From Vulcanimicrobiota bacterium (lineage in GTDB: Bacteria; Vulcanimicrobiota; Vulcanimicrobiia; Vulcanimicrobiales; Vulcanimicrobiaceae), in assembly GCA_003164495.1 (NCBI GenBank), contig PLTN01000167.1:164867-228866 (forward strand): a stretch of DNA of 64,000 nucleotides, in the 5' to 3' direction. A model generated the notes under the pieces. That model was not told where the DNA came from, searched no databases, and saw only the letters and a program-made list of their open reading frames with translations. The position numbers were made by a program, and so were the translations under genes. Shown piece by piece: positions 41,551-50,542 of the stretch. Numbering within the stretch: the stretch's first letter is position 1; each line of letters opens with the position of its first letter.

Positions 41551-42423
41551 ATGAAACTAGTAACGTTCAACGAAGGCCGCGTCGGCCGCATCCGCGATGG
41601 GAAGACGATCGAAGAACTCGACGTTCCTTCGATGCGTGCGTACTTCGAGGGCGGGGAGACCGCCAAACCCACCGGCAAGACATTCTTGCTGGACGACGTG
41701 CGGTTGCGCGCGCCGATCATCCCCAAGAAGTTCTTCCACACCGCCGGCAACTACAAGGAGCACGACGAGGAGTCGAAGCGCGTCGGCTGGTCGCACCCGG
41801 TGGAACCCTGGATCGTCTTTTTTCAGAACATCGACGCGATCATCGGACCGGAAGACGAGATCGTCTACCCCGAGCACCTCACCAGCGAACTCGACTACGA
41901 GTTGGAGCTCGCGGTCATCATCAAGAAGCCCGGCAAGTTCTTCAGTGTTGAAGAAGCCAAGGATTATATCGGCGGCTACATCGTGTTCAACGATATTACG
42001 GCGCGCGATATCCAGCGCCGCGAGATGCGTTCGGGCGTCTTCACGTTCTGCAAGTCGATCGACACCTTCGTGCCGATCGGGCCGTGGATCGTGACGCCCG
42101 ATGAAGTCCCGGATCCGCACAACCTTGCCGTCGAACTGCGCGTGAACGGACAGCCGCGTCAGATCTCCAACACGAGCCACATGTCGTACTCGATTCAGGA
42201 GATCATCTCGCATTATTCGCCGCTCGGATACAGCGCCGGCGACATTCTTTCGACCGGGACGGTTTCGGGCGTAGCCGGGTTCAGCCCCGATGCTGCCTCG
42301 CTCTATATGAAGCCCGGCGACATCGTCGAGGCCGAGATCCAGAACGTGGGCATCCTGCGCAATCCGATCGTGTCATGGCAGCACGCGCATGGCGTTCCGG
42401 CACCGGCGAAGGTCGTCTGGTAA
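41551..42423 (+). CDS. Fumarylacetoacetate hydrolase-family enzyme
   Basis: This 290-residue protein has the FAH fold with metal ligands expected in SELDYELELAVII (E-x-E) and IVFNDITARDIQ (Asp). The substrate loop is KSIDTFVPIGPWIVTPDE, and the end holds the ILSTGTVSGVAGF block. The family hydrolyses or decarboxylates beta-diketo acids and meta-cleavage products such as 2-hydroxymuconate derivatives. AGGAG about nine bases before ATG 41551 fixes the start. It is the third gene of the SDR operon. Confidence 0.87.
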   Translation: MKLVTFNEGRVGRIRDGKTIEELDVPSMRAYFEGGETAKPTGKTFLLDDVRLRAPIIPKKFFHTAGNYKEHDEESKRVGWSHPVEPWIVFFQNIDAIIGPEDEIVYPEHLTSELDYELELAVIIKKPGKFFSVEEAKDYIGGYIVFNDITARDIQRREMRSGVFTFCKSIDTFVPIGPWIVTPDEVPDPHNLAVELRVNGQPRQISNTSHMSYSIQEIISHYSPLGYSAGDILSTGTVSGVAGFSPDAASLYMKPGDIVEAEIQNVGILRNPIVSWQHAHGVPAPAKVVW

Positions 42424-42426
42424 ACG

Positions 42427-42904
42427 GTGTATCCGTTTGAGGACGATTTGGACTATGTTCGCAACGGCTGGTACGCTGCGGGATGGTCGCGCGATTTCGG
42501 CGAGGAACTCCTAGCACGGACGTTTCTCGACGAACCGGTCGTCCTCTATCGCACGAGTGAGGGTGAAGCGGTCGCATTAGCCGACCGCTGCGCCCATCGT
42601 GCGTACCCGCTTTCTCTGGGATCGCGTTCCGGCGATACGATTCGCTGTGGTTACCACGGCTTCACGTATGAAGCAACCGGCCTTCATGATCGACGCGTTT
42701 CGTACCGTTTTCGCTCAAGACGGCGTGGCACTCGAAGCGCAGGAGCGGTCGTTGCGTGCCGATCCGCGCTTCCACGAAGTGAGCTGCAAGGCTGATGAAG
42801 CCGCGCTCAAAGCGCGCAGGCTCCTTACCGATCTGATGCGCGCGGAGAAGAATGTTCCTCGCGCGATGCAAGCCGTTTCTGCAGCACCGTTTAGGAGAAA
42901 CTAA
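42427..42904 (+). pseudogene. Rieske oxygenase gene with internal deletion
   Basis: The N-terminal Rieske domain is intact in one frame (NGWYAAGWSRDFGEELLA, then DRCAHRAYPLSLG and RCGYHGFTYEATG). At about 42670-42690 the sequence jumps to the C-terminal end of the same family in another frame (QPAFMIDAFRTVFAQDGVAL, then EAALKARRLLTDLMRAE, stop at 42902). The region between, about 200 residues holding the mononuclear iron site, is missing and the joint is out of frame. An intact relative lies at 45788. The gene starts three bases after the hydrolase stop with GTG 42427 and its stop overlaps the next start (TAATG), so it still occupies its operon place. Confidence 0.75.
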
Positions 42905-43929
42905 TGGAATCTCGTATATCAAACCCGATCACGCGCCGTCGTTTCGTCGCGGGTGCTGCCGCATTCGCGACGATCGGCATGATCCGGACGCCGGCACGCG
43001 CAGCCGCGCAGTTTACCTTCAAAGTCGGCTACCCGCTGCCGCAGGGCCATCCGCAACACATTCGCATGACGGAGGCGGCGGCGAAGATCCTCGCTGCGAC
43101 CAACGGTCGCATGCAACTGCAGCTCTTCCCCAACAGCGAACTTGGTAGCGACGATTCGTCGGTCGCCCAACTCCGGTCCGGCGCGATGGAGATGTACGTC
43201 GGCAGCGACGGCGTGCTCTCGACCGTCGTCGCGGATGCCGCGATCGAGGGCGTCGGCTTCGCCTTCAAGTCGCAGCCTCAGGCGCTTGCAGCCATCGACG
43301 GGCCGCTCGGCGACGTCGTGCGCAAGCAGATGGTCGCGAAGGGCATCTATCCGTTCAGCAAGTGCTGGGTCAACGGCTTCCGTCAGATCGTGACGAGCAC
43401 CAAGCCGATCAAGACCGTCGACGACCTCGCGGGCCTCAAAGTGCGCACGCCCGGCGCCAAACTGTACGTCGATATGTTCAGGACGCTGGGAGCCTCGCCG
43501 ACCCCGGTCAACGTCGCCGACGTCTACAGCGGGCTGCAGACGAAGATCATCGACGCGGTCGAAGTTCCGATGGCGATCATCGAAGCCTCGAAGTGGTACG
43601 AGCCCACCAAGTTCCTGAGCATCACGAACCATATCTGGGGCAACCTCTTCGTCGTCGTCAATGCCGACGCGTGGAAATCGCTCCCGCCCGACATCCAGTC
43701 CGTGCTCAATCGCGAAATCAACGCCGCCGGCATGCTTGAGCGCGGCGACATGCTCAATGCCGACGTGGCCTTGCGCGCGAAACTCCAGAGCCAAGGGCTG
43801 ACGGTGAACGACGTTCCCGACATCGCTCCGTTCCGCGCGAAGCTCAAGCCGTTCTACACGGATATGAAATCCACGTTCAGTCCGGAAGCATGGGCCCTGC
43901 TCGAAAAGACGACCGGCAAGCTCACCTAG
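42904..43929 (+). CDS. TRAP transporter solute-binding protein (DctP type)
   Basis: This 341-residue periplasmic protein has a twin-arginine-type leader (ITRRRFVAGAAAF, cleaved near ARA-AAQ). The DctP fold includes KVGYPLPQGHPQH, the ligand-Arg block LKVRTPGAKLYVDMFRTLGA and the SGLQTKIIDAVEVPM segment. DctP proteins deliver carboxylates, often aromatic acids, to Na+-driven TRAP permeases. AGGAG lies nine bases before ATG 42904. The fused permease gene follows two bases later. Confidence 0.9.
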   Translation: MESRISNPITRRRFVAGAAAFATIGMIRTPARAAAQFTFKVGYPLPQGHPQHIRMTEAAAKILAATNGRMQLQLFPNSELGSDDSSVAQLRSGAMEMYVGSDGVLSTVVADAAIEGVGFAFKSQPQALAAIDGPLGDVVRKQMVAKGIYPFSKCWVNGFRQIVTSTKPIKTVDDLAGLKVRTPGAKLYVDMFRTLGASPTPVNVADVYSGLQTKIIDAVEVPMAIIEASKWYEPTKFLSITNHIWGNLFVVVNADAWKSLPPDIQSVLNREINAAGMLERGDMLNADVALRAKLQSQGLTVNDVPDIAPFRAKLKPFYTDMKSTFSPEAWALLEKTTGKLT

Positions 43930-43931
43930 CC

Positions 43932-45791
43932 ATGGAAGGCGCGGTCCCACTGCGGTTACACCACCCGTGGACGGCGGCGATCGATCGCGCCGTCGGGATC
44001 GTCGTCGAACCGCTCGCCGCGTTGCTGATCGTCGCGGAAGTCGTCATCCTCGCGCTGGGTGTCGCCTTTCGCTACGGCCTTCACAACGCGCTGAGCTGGT
44101 CCGACGAACTCTCCGGTATTCTCTTGCTGTGGCTCGCCATGCTGGGCTCGGTGGTGGCCTATCGCCGCCGCGAGCATATCCGGATAACGGCGCTCGAACG
44201 TAACGCGTCGCCTCGGATGCGTTCGATGCTTGACGCCGTTTCGTCGGTCGTCGTTGCGCTGTTCTGCATTGAGATGCTGCCGGCGTCGTACGGCTTGATG
44301 GCGCAGGAGGCAGACCAAACGACCCCCGCGCTCGGCATCCCGCATTCGTGGATTCTGGCCGGGATCGTGGTGCCGATCGCGCTGATCTTCGTGCTGTCGC
44401 TCACGCGGTTGGCGGAGAGCGAGCCGCGGCACGGGCTGACCGCCGCCGGCGCCGGCGTCGTGATATCGGTCGCCGCCTACTTCGGGCGCGACGTTTTCGC
44501 GCTGCTCGGCAACCTCAATCTCGTCCTTTTCTTCGTTCTGTTCGTGGGCGTGATCGTTGCGATCGGGGTGCCGATCGCGTTCGCCTTCGGGGCCGGAACG
44601 CTGAGCTACCTCGCGCTGACCACCCACGTACCGCTCAGCACGGTGGCCGACCGGATGGACGAGGGGATTTCCAACATCATCTTGCTGGCCATCCCGCTGT
44701 TCATTTTGCTCGGACTGCTCGTCGATTCTTCGGGCATGGCGCGGCGGATCGTCGATGCGATCGCCTCGCTCGTCGGGCACGTCCGAGGCGGTCTCAATAT
44801 CGTCCTCGTCGTGACGATGTATCTTGTATCCGGGATCAGCGGCTCGAAAACGGCCGATATGGCCGCCGTCGCGCCGGTGCTCTTCCCCGAGATGGAACGC
44901 CGCGGTCAGGACCGCGGCGAGATGATCGCCTTACTGTCGACCTCCGCCGCGATGGCGGAGACGATCCCGCCCAGCATCGTCTTGATCATCATCGGGACGG
45001 TCGTTGGTCTTTCGATCAAGGATCTCTTCACGGCCGGCCTGTTGCCGGCGGTGGTCGCGTCGATCGCGCTGGTCGTCGTCGCGCTGGTTCGCTCGCGCGG
45101 CGAACACCATGCGCTGGCGCCGCGCGCAAGCCTGCGCGCGATCGGCCGCGCGTTCGTGCTGGCCGTTCCGGGCCTCGCGCTGCCGTTACTGATCCGGGCC
45201 TTCGTCATCGGCGGCATCGCAACGACCACCGAAGTCAGCACGGTCGGAATCGTGTACACGTTGATCGTCGGATCGTTGCTCTACCGCGAAATGGATTGGC
45301 GGCGCATCTATCCGATGCTGCGCGAAACGGCGTCGTTGGCGGGGGCGATCATGCTCATTATCGCAACGGCCACAGCGATGGCCTGGGCGTTGACGCAATC
45401 CGGATTCGCCCAGCAGCTCGCGACAGCGCTGGCTGGGGCGCCCGGCGGACGGGCGGGCTTCTTTGCCGCCTCGATCCTGGCGTTCGTCGTTTTGGGTTCG
45501 GTGCTCGAGGGCATCCCGGCGATGGTCCTCTTCGGACCGCTGCTGTTTCCGATCGCAATCCAGCTCGGGATCAACCCGATTCACTATGCGATAGTCGCCG
45601 TTCTCGCGATGGGCATCGGGCTCTTCGCGCCCCCGATCGGCGTCGGATACTATGCCGCGTGTGCGATCGGTAAGGCATCTGCCGACACCGCCGTCGCGCG
45701 CGTGATTCCGTATATCCTCGCGCTCGTCGCGGCGCTCGCCGTAATCGCGGCGTTTCCGCAGATTTCGCTCGTGTTCGTAGGTGCAAAATGA
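43932..45791 (+). CDS. TRAP transporter fused DctQM permease
   Basis: This 619-residue membrane protein joins both TRAP permease parts. The first 165 or so residues are the four-helix small subunit (HNALSWSDELSGILLLWLAM, RRREHIRITALE). The remaining 440 are the large DctM/DedA-like subunit with repeated blocks such as LLAIPLFILLGLLVDSSGMA and GISGSKTADMAAVAPVLFP. With the DctP-type protein upstream it forms a complete secondary importer for an organic, probably aromatic, acid. Its stop overlaps the Rieske gene start by four bases, linking uptake to oxidation. Confidence 0.9.
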   Translation: MEGAVPLRLHHPWTAAIDRAVGIVVEPLAALLIVAEVVILALGVAFRYGLHNALSWSDELSGILLLWLAMLGSVVAYRRREHIRITALERNASPRMRSMLDAVSSVVVALFCIEMLPASYGLMAQEADQTTPALGIPHSWILAGIVVPIALIFVLSLTRLAESEPRHGLTAAGAGVVISVAAYFGRDVFALLGNLNLVLFFVLFVGVIVAIGVPIAFAFGAGTLSYLALTTHVPLSTVADRMDEGISNIILLAIPLFILLGLLVDSSGMARRIVDAIASLVGHVRGGLNIVLVVTMYLVSGISGSKTADMAAVAPVLFPEMERRGQDRGEMIALLSTSAAMAETIPPSIVLIIIGTVVGLSIKDLFTAGLLPAVVASIALVVVALVRSRGEHHALAPRASLRAIGRAFVLAVPGLALPLLIRAFVIGGIATTTEVSTVGIVYTLIVGSLLYREMDWRRIYPMLRETASLAGAIMLIIATATAMAWALTQSGFAQQLATALAGAPGGRAGFFAASILAFVVLGSVLEGIPAMVLFGPLLFPIAIQLGINPIHYAIVAVLAMGIGLFAPPIGVGYYAACAIGKASADTAVARVIPYILALVAALAVIAAFPQISLVFVGAK

Positions 45792-46840
45792 CGATCGGCC
45801 CGTACCTTCAGAACGCCTGGTACGCCGCGATGTGGTCGGCGGATCTCGCGCCTGGGACGCTCGTGGCCCGGACGATCCTCGACGAGCCGCTGGTGTTCTG
45901 GCGCCCGGCGAGCGGCGGCGTCGCGGCGCTGGGAGACCGGTGTCCGCACCGCTTCGCACCGTTGAGCATGGGCCGCGTCGCCGGCGACGTGCTCCAGTGC
46001 GGCTATCACGGCCTCGAATTCAATGCTGCCGGTGCCTGCGTGAACAACCCGCATCCGAATCGCGCGGTCCCGCCCGGTACGACCGTCGGCACGCATCCCG
46101 TGACGGAGCGCTATTCCATCGTTTGGATTTGGATCGGCGATGGGGAGCCGGATGAATCCTACATTCCCGACTACTCGCTGCTCGACGCGGCGCCGGTCGA
46201 AAACGTCAGCCGGCGCGACTACCTCCTGATGGCGGCGAACTACGAACTGATCGCCGACAACCTGCTCGACCTGAGCCATGCGTCGTTTCTTCACGCCGGC
46301 TTGCTCGGAAACGAGGCGATGGTCGATACGCGAACCGACGTCGAACGCGCCGGGAACACGCTCTGGGTGTCACGCTTCACGCCCGACGTTCCGGTACCGC
46401 GCCTCTACGATCTCATGTTCCGGCAAGACGGCCGTAACGTGGACATTTGGACGCGCATTCGCTGGGACGCCCCAGGCTGTCTTCTCAACGACACGGGAGC
46501 GTGCGCGCCGGGCACTGACCGGAGCACCGGAACGGGGTTGTTCGGCGTACATTTACTGACGCCGGAGACGGCGACGACCACCCACTACCACTTCTGTGCG
46601 GTACGCCAGAACGCGGTGCAGCGCGATGTGGCCGCAGACGAGCACATCCGCACGCAACTCTCCGAACTGCGCCACCGGGCGTTCGAGGAGCAAGACCGCG
46701 CGATGATCGAGGCGCAACAACGCAACATCACGCGCAGTGCCGGTGAGATGCGCCCGGCCCTGCTCAGCGTGGATGCCGGGATCGTCCGCTACCATCGCAT
46801 GGTCGAAGAACTCCGCGCGGGCGCGCCGGGCGACTCTTAG
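45788..46840 (+). CDS. Rieske oxygenase, VanA-like
   Basis: This 350-residue oxygenase has Cys52/His54 (DRCPHRFAPLS) and Cys71/His74 (QCGYHGLEFN). The iron ligands are predicted at Asp161, His164 and His169 (NLLDLSHASFLH). The length and the opening QNAWYAAMWSADL match vanillate O-demethylase-type oxygenases, which remove methyl from aryl ethers or hydroxylate aromatic acids using a separate reductase. It is coupled to the TRAP permease by four bases. The 3' end overlaps the convergent SDR by four bases. The decayed copy at 42427 is the same type. Confidence 0.85.
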   Translation: MTIGPYLQNAWYAAMWSADLAPGTLVARTILDEPLVFWRPASGGVAALGDRCPHRFAPLSMGRVAGDVLQCGYHGLEFNAAGACVNNPHPNRAVPPGTTVGTHPVTERYSIVWIWIGDGEPDESYIPDYSLLDAAPVENVSRRDYLLMAANYELIADNLLDLSHASFLHAGLLGNEAMVDTRTDVERAGNTLWVSRFTPDVPVPRLYDLMFRQDGRNVDIWTRIRWDAPGCLLNDTGACAPGTDRSTGTGLFGVHLLTPETATTTHYHFCAVRQNAVQRDVAADEHIRTQLSELRHRAFEEQDRAMIEAQQRNITRSAGEMRPALLSVDAGIVRYHRMVEELRAGAPGDS

Positions 46841-47589
46841 CCGAAGCGCATTCGCGTTGTAATCAACTGCCCCGTCATAAATTTCGCTGCCGGGCCGGTT
46901 AAGAACAGCACCATTTCCGCAATCTCTTCGGGTTCGCTCAGCTTTCCGAGCGGGTCCGCTTTGATTCGTTGCTCACGCATGCTGGCGGTGCCGCTGCGCA
47001 CCGCCGGCGTATTCGTGGTGCCGGGGTTCAGCGCGTTGACGGTAATCTGGTATTGGCCGAGCTCGAGTGCCAGCGTTTTGACCAGCGCGATATCGCCGCC
47101 CTTGGCTGCGGCGTAGGCAGCGCGCGACTTGTCTCCGTACAGGCCGCGATCCGAGGTGATCGCGAGCATCGTGCCGTTTTTCTGCGCGATCATGATTCGT
47201 GCGACGGCGCGCATGACATACATCGCGCCGTAAAGGTTGACGCGGATCGCACGATCCCACTCTTCATCGGTCAGCTCGACGACGTCCTTGCGCCCAACCG
47301 CCCCGCCGGCGCAGTGCACCAGGATGTCGATCTGCCCGAACTTGGCGATCGTCGCGTCGACCATCCCTTGCACGGAAGCGGAATCGGCGACGTCGGCGGC
47401 AATCGCGAGCGCGTCGCTGCCGATTGTCGAACACACCTCTTGCGCGCCGGCAAGGTTGAGATCGCCGATGGCAATGCGTGCCCGGCTGGCGCCGAGCAGC
47501 TCCGCGCACGCTCGGCCAATCCCGCTGGCTCCGCCGGTGATGAGCGCGACCTTGCCGCTTAGGTCGACCTTTATTGGTGCGCCGTTCAT
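46837..47589 (-). CDS. Short-chain dehydrogenase/reductase
   Basis: This 250-residue SDR has LITGGASGIGRACAELLGA, HCAGGA in the NNAG position, Ser in LAITSDRGLYG and the catalytic YAAAK. NAD use is suggested by IAIGDLNLAG. The C-terminus FMTGQLITTRMRFG departs slightly from the usual VDGG ending, so substrate range may differ. It overlaps the upstream binding-protein gene by four bases, making a two-gene minus-strand operon. Confidence 0.85.
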   Translation of the reverse strand: MNGAPIKVDLSGKVALITGGASGIGRACAELLGASRARIAIGDLNLAGAQEVCSTIGSDALAIAADVADSASVQGMVDATIAKFGQIDILVHCAGGAVGRKDVVELTDEEWDRAIRVNLYGAMYVMRAVARIMIAQKNGTMLAITSDRGLYGDKSRAAYAAAKGGDIALVKTLALELGQYQITVNALNPGTTNTPAVRSGTASMREQRIKADPLGKLSEPEEIAEMVLFLTGPAAKFMTGQLITTRMRFG

Positions 47590-48575
47590 CTCGTCACCGG
47601 AAGGACGACCGGACTGATCATATCGCGCGCATCGAAACGTCTGTCGATGACCTTCAACTTGACGAGCGAATCGATCTCGACCTGAATCTGCGCCGGGTCG
47701 AGCGACTCGGCAAAATGCTCGCGCCGGGCATTCCGCATCACCGTCGGATCCAGCTTAGCGAACTCGACCATCCAGGGCAGTGTTTGATCCGGATGTTGGT
47801 TGGCGAACCGGTTCCCCTCGATCGCCGCGCGAGCGAAGCGTTGGATGAGGTCGGCATGCGCGTTGATATAATCGGGCATCCCAAAGATTGCTGCTTCGAC
47901 AAAATGCGGTGCGATGGCATCGAAAATCTTCGCAAAGATGTGGACGCGCCCCGTCGCTAGGGCCTGTGAGAGAAACGGCTCGGAAAGGGCTGCTGCTTGT
48001 ACGCGACCTTCATCGAGCGCCGCAGCTTCGGCAGCGGGTGGAATCTCGACCAGCTTTACGGTGCTCGAGTTGCCGCCGTTCTGATCGATCCACGCCAGCG
48101 TTGCCGTCGAAAGCAAATCGCCGAGAGACGTTACGGCAATCGTCTTGCCGTTGAGGTCGAGCGCTTTGGTGATCCCGGCATCGTTGCGCGCGATCAGCAC
48201 CTGCGTGGGATTGTTCGGATCGTAGGCACTGATGGGCGCAACGAGTTGGAACGGCAAGCCGTTGAGATGCGCCTTGATCAGCGTGACGAGGTTTGACGAA
48301 CCGAGTTGAATCGATCCACCGGCAACGGCAGCGGCACTAGCTGCGCCGCCATACACCGCGATTTCCACGTCGACGCCGGCCTTCGTAAAATAGCCCTGAC
48401 GCACGGCGGCAACAAGGCCGGTTGTGCCGTCGACCGCTGACGCCCCGACGATCAGATGCTGAGCAGCTTGAGCCCTCGCGACCGCCGGCAGAGCGGCAAA
48501 GGCAGCCGTCGCGCCAAGAAACGTTCGGCGCGGAACATCACCGGAGAGCCATGGCGAATTTTGCAAAGCTCGCAT
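47586..48575 (-). CDS. ABC-type substrate-binding protein, SsuA/THI5 type (twin-arginine leader)
   Basis: This 329-residue exported protein has a Tat-like leader (VPRRTFLGATAAFAALPAVA) and the class II fold with HLIVGASAVDGTTGLVAAVR, then ASAAAVAGGSIQLGSSNLVT and NGKTIAVTSLGDLLSTATLA. The Tat signal suggests folding before export. It is co-transcribed with an SDR. ATG 48575 is chosen by signal fit, though the ribosome site is poor; ATG 48620 is upstream. An 8-base inverted repeat lies at 48593-48628. Confidence 0.83.
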   Translation of the reverse strand: MRALQNSPWLSGDVPRRTFLGATAAFAALPAVARAQAAQHLIVGASAVDGTTGLVAAVRQGYFTKAGVDVEIAVYGGAASAAAVAGGSIQLGSSNLVTLIKAHLNGLPFQLVAPISAYDPNNPTQVLIARNDAGITKALDLNGKTIAVTSLGDLLSTATLAWIDQNGGNSSTVKLVEIPPAAEAAALDEGRVQAAALSEPFLSQALATGRVHIFAKIFDAIAPHFVEAAIFGMPDYINAHADLIQRFARAAIEGNRFANQHPDQTLPWMVEFAKLDPTVMRNARREHFAESLDPAQIQVEIDSLVKLKVIDRRFDARDMISPVVLPVTR

Positions 48576-48592
48576 GACTGGAGCGCATTTAC

Positions 48593-48628
48593 CTTGAAAA
48601 ACGTTCGGCCCTGCAAGCAATTTTCAAG
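48593..48628. promoter_or_regulatory. Inverted repeat CTTGAAAA-N20-TTTTCAAG
   Basis: Perfect 8-base arms at 48593-48600 and 48621-48628 flank a 20-base spacer 17 bases upstream of the binding-protein start. The spacing puts the arms on roughly the same face of the helix two turns apart. A dimeric regulator site is plausible; no regulator can be named. Confidence 0.35.
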
Positions 48629-48674
48629 CGTCGGTGTCGCGCACTCGCGGGAGTGAGTTCTAAGAGTTTCGCAT

Positions 48675-49352
48675 TCAGCTAACTGCTCTCGGGAATTGGA
48701 GAAATAGGATCTCGAGGCCAGCTTCGCCGCCCCGTACGTTCAAAGCTGGCTCGTTGGGAGTAGCGAAGAGAAGCGAGTTGTTTTCAAGATCGTGGCCTGC
48801 AATGATTCCGGATCCATCTAGGACCATCCAATACTGACCGCGTCCCGACGAGGGCGGAATGCCTCGGAGTTCCTCGCCGGGCTCCAAAACGTGTCGCCTC
48901 GCTGCTAGACCATCGGGCTGAACTTCGATTTCAGGTTCCCCATGAGCGACTCGCGGGCTGCGGTGCCCAGCCCGCAATTGTTCGCGGCACGCAGGCATCC
49001 ATTTGATGCCGCCCGGATCGGTGCCGTTGCGCAATGTGTACCACTTGAGATCTTCATCGCCCGTTCGGATTGGGCCGTAGGGACTGAACGCGCCGGCAAA
49101 ATGAACCGAGTAGCGGTGGACCGGCATCTTTCCGTATAGACCCGAACCTGACACAACCACCTGAAACTGGTCTGCCGCGTGAAAATGTGCGCCACCAATG
49201 GTATTCGCGTCCTGTTCGACGAGCGATGCGCTGGCGTAAAGACCGTCGACTTCCTGCTCGAAGTACCGCGTAGCCCAAGTTCGAAGGTCGTTTGGTAAAA
49301 GGTGACGCGTACGTGGCTGCACGGGATTGGCCTCGGACCCAACAAGTATCAT
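48675..49352 (-). CDS. Cupin-fold protein
   Basis: This 225-residue protein has cupin motif 1 in IGGAHFHAADQFQVVVSGSG and a second beta-barrel half (HVLEPGEELRGIPPS, GQYWMVLDGSG). Possible metal ligands are His57-equivalent residues of the HFH pair and the following Gln. Cupins near aromatic genes can be dioxygenases or sensors; nothing here identifies the substrate. The ATG overlaps the binding-protein stop (ATGA), so it is co-transcribed with it. Confidence 0.7.
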   Translation of the reverse strand: MILVGSEANPVQPRTRHLLPNDLRTWATRYFEQEVDGLYASASLVEQDANTIGGAHFHAADQFQVVVSGSGLYGKMPVHRYSVHFAGAFSPYGPIRTGDEDLKWYTLRNGTDPGGIKWMPACREQLRAGHRSPRVAHGEPEIEVQPDGLAARRHVLEPGEELRGIPPSSGRGQYWMVLDGSGIIAGHDLENNSLLFATPNEPALNVRGGEAGLEILFLQFPRAVS

Positions 49353-50293
49353 AGCAGGAGGTCTTTCGCGGGGAATGATGCTTTTAGGATGCCGTATTTT
49401 GCCGAAGCATCGATCAATGGCTGGAGCTCGTCGGCTTTCACCCGCTCCGGATAGAAACAGCGGACCATGCTCGGATCGACCGGCGCGTTCGTATATTTGG
49501 AAAGTATCCGCGCAGTCGCGACCGGATTCTTGTTCGCCCAGTCGTCGGTTTCGGCCATTGCGTTGGCAAACTTCGTGACGATATCAGGATGTGCTGCGGC
49601 AAAAGACCGCAAAACGAAATAGCCACCTTCGACCCAAAGTGGCGCGATGGCGTTGCCGGGGATGCCGATCGAACGGACGTTGCCTTGCGACATGATGTTT
49701 GAATAAGCGGGTTCTTCGGCGCTGGCAGCATCTATGCGGCCGGCCGCGAGCGCCGCGGACATCGCGCTGTAGGGAATCTCCAAGAACTTTGCACTCTCGC
49801 TGTTTGCGCCGCTCTGGTCGAGCAAGGCGCGGCACTCAACCTCCGAAATGCCGCGAACAAGCGTTATTCCAATGACTTTGCCCGTCAAGTCCTTGACCGA
49901 CGTGATCGGCGAAGATTTCGCAACGAGCAAAGCGCCTGTCGGTGCCTTCGCCGACCATGCGCCCGATGGGGCAATGATTACGAAAGGTACACCACGTTCG
50001 TGAGCCGTGGCAATGGACGCCGTATTTCCGCTGCCCACATCTAACGCTCCGCCAACAACGGCGGCAGCCACCGACGCGCCGGTTCCCCCCACGACGAGCT
50101 CGACGTCGAGTCCGTACTTCTTGAATATCCCTTGCTCGTATGCATACGCGCTCGCGATCCCGATATCGTTCGGAATTCCAGCTACGCGGAGTTTTACGGC
50201 GGATTGCGCGGATGCCGGACGCTGAGTCGAAGCGACGAATGCGCCGGCAGCGGTTACGTGAAGGCCCCGGCGCAAGAGTTGTCTACGGTTCAT
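49349..50293 (-). CDS. ABC-type substrate-binding protein, SsuA/THI5 type
   Basis: This 314-residue exported protein has a twin-arginine-like leader (MNRRQLLRRGLHVTAAGAFV) and the class II fold (LRVAGIPNDIGIASAYAYEQ, then GALDVGSGNTASIATAHERG). It is of the same subtype as the proteins at 53754 and 61543. GGAG eight bases before ATG 50293 fixes the start. The promoter at 50420-50449 matches those before 53754 and 55806. A cupin gene follows in the same operon. Confidence 0.87.
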   Translation of the reverse strand: MNRRQLLRRGLHVTAAGAFVASTQRPASAQSAVKLRVAGIPNDIGIASAYAYEQGIFKKYGLDVELVVGGTGASVAAAVVGGALDVGSGNTASIATAHERGVPFVIIAPSGAWSAKAPTGALLVAKSSPITSVKDLTGKVIGITLVRGISEVECRALLDQSGANSESAKFLEIPYSAMSAALAAGRIDAASAEEPAYSNIMSQGNVRSIGIPGNAIAPLWVEGGYFVLRSFAAAHPDIVTKFANAMAETDDWANKNPVATARILSKYTNAPVDPSMVRCFYPERVKADELQPLIDASAKYGILKASFPAKDLLL

Positions 50294-50419
50294 CGTTCGA
50301 TCTCCCAAGTGCCACGAATGCTCTTTGGTTAGAAGAAGTTGACCCCGTCCACTAAGCCTGGTGACCGGTCAACGTAGCGGGCGTAGGCGGCAGCACGATC
50401 AGCCGGCGTCGTCGGTCCC

Positions 50420-50449
50420 ATTATGGATGGTTCCAATACCGGCGTCCAA
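50420..50449 (-). promoter_or_regulatory. Shared bipartite promoter TTGGAC-N18-CATAAT (copy 1)
   Basis: On the minus strand TTGGAC (50449-50444) and CATAAT (50425-50420) are 18 bases apart, the same sequence and spacing as at 55697 and, with one change, at 53644. It lies about 125 bases upstream of the binding-protein start. The -10 half is near the sigma-70 consensus; the -35 half is not. Confidence 0.6.
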
Positions 50450-50467
50450 TACGCTAGCTCAATGACT

Positions 50468-50488
50468 CTGATAGGAAAAGCGTATCAG
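50468..50488. promoter_or_regulatory. Inverted repeat CTGATA-N9-TATCAG
   Basis: Six-base perfect arms at 50468-50473 and 50483-50488 lie between two divergent operons, 55 bases before the hydrolase start and just upstream of the copy-1 promoter. The size suits a dimeric regulator; the LysR-type protein at 51431 is the nearest candidate. Confidence 0.35.
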
Positions 50489-50542
50489 GCGGGATATTAA
50501 GTGCGAAGGAATTACCCTTACCGAACGCAAGTCGGGGGGCTC

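Noticed and set aside
44348..45673. 441-codon open frame in a second frame of the TRAP permease gene
   Set aside because: The translation is Arg/Asp/His-rich and not membrane-like. The overlapping frame gives a classic DctQM fusion with correct hydrophobicity.
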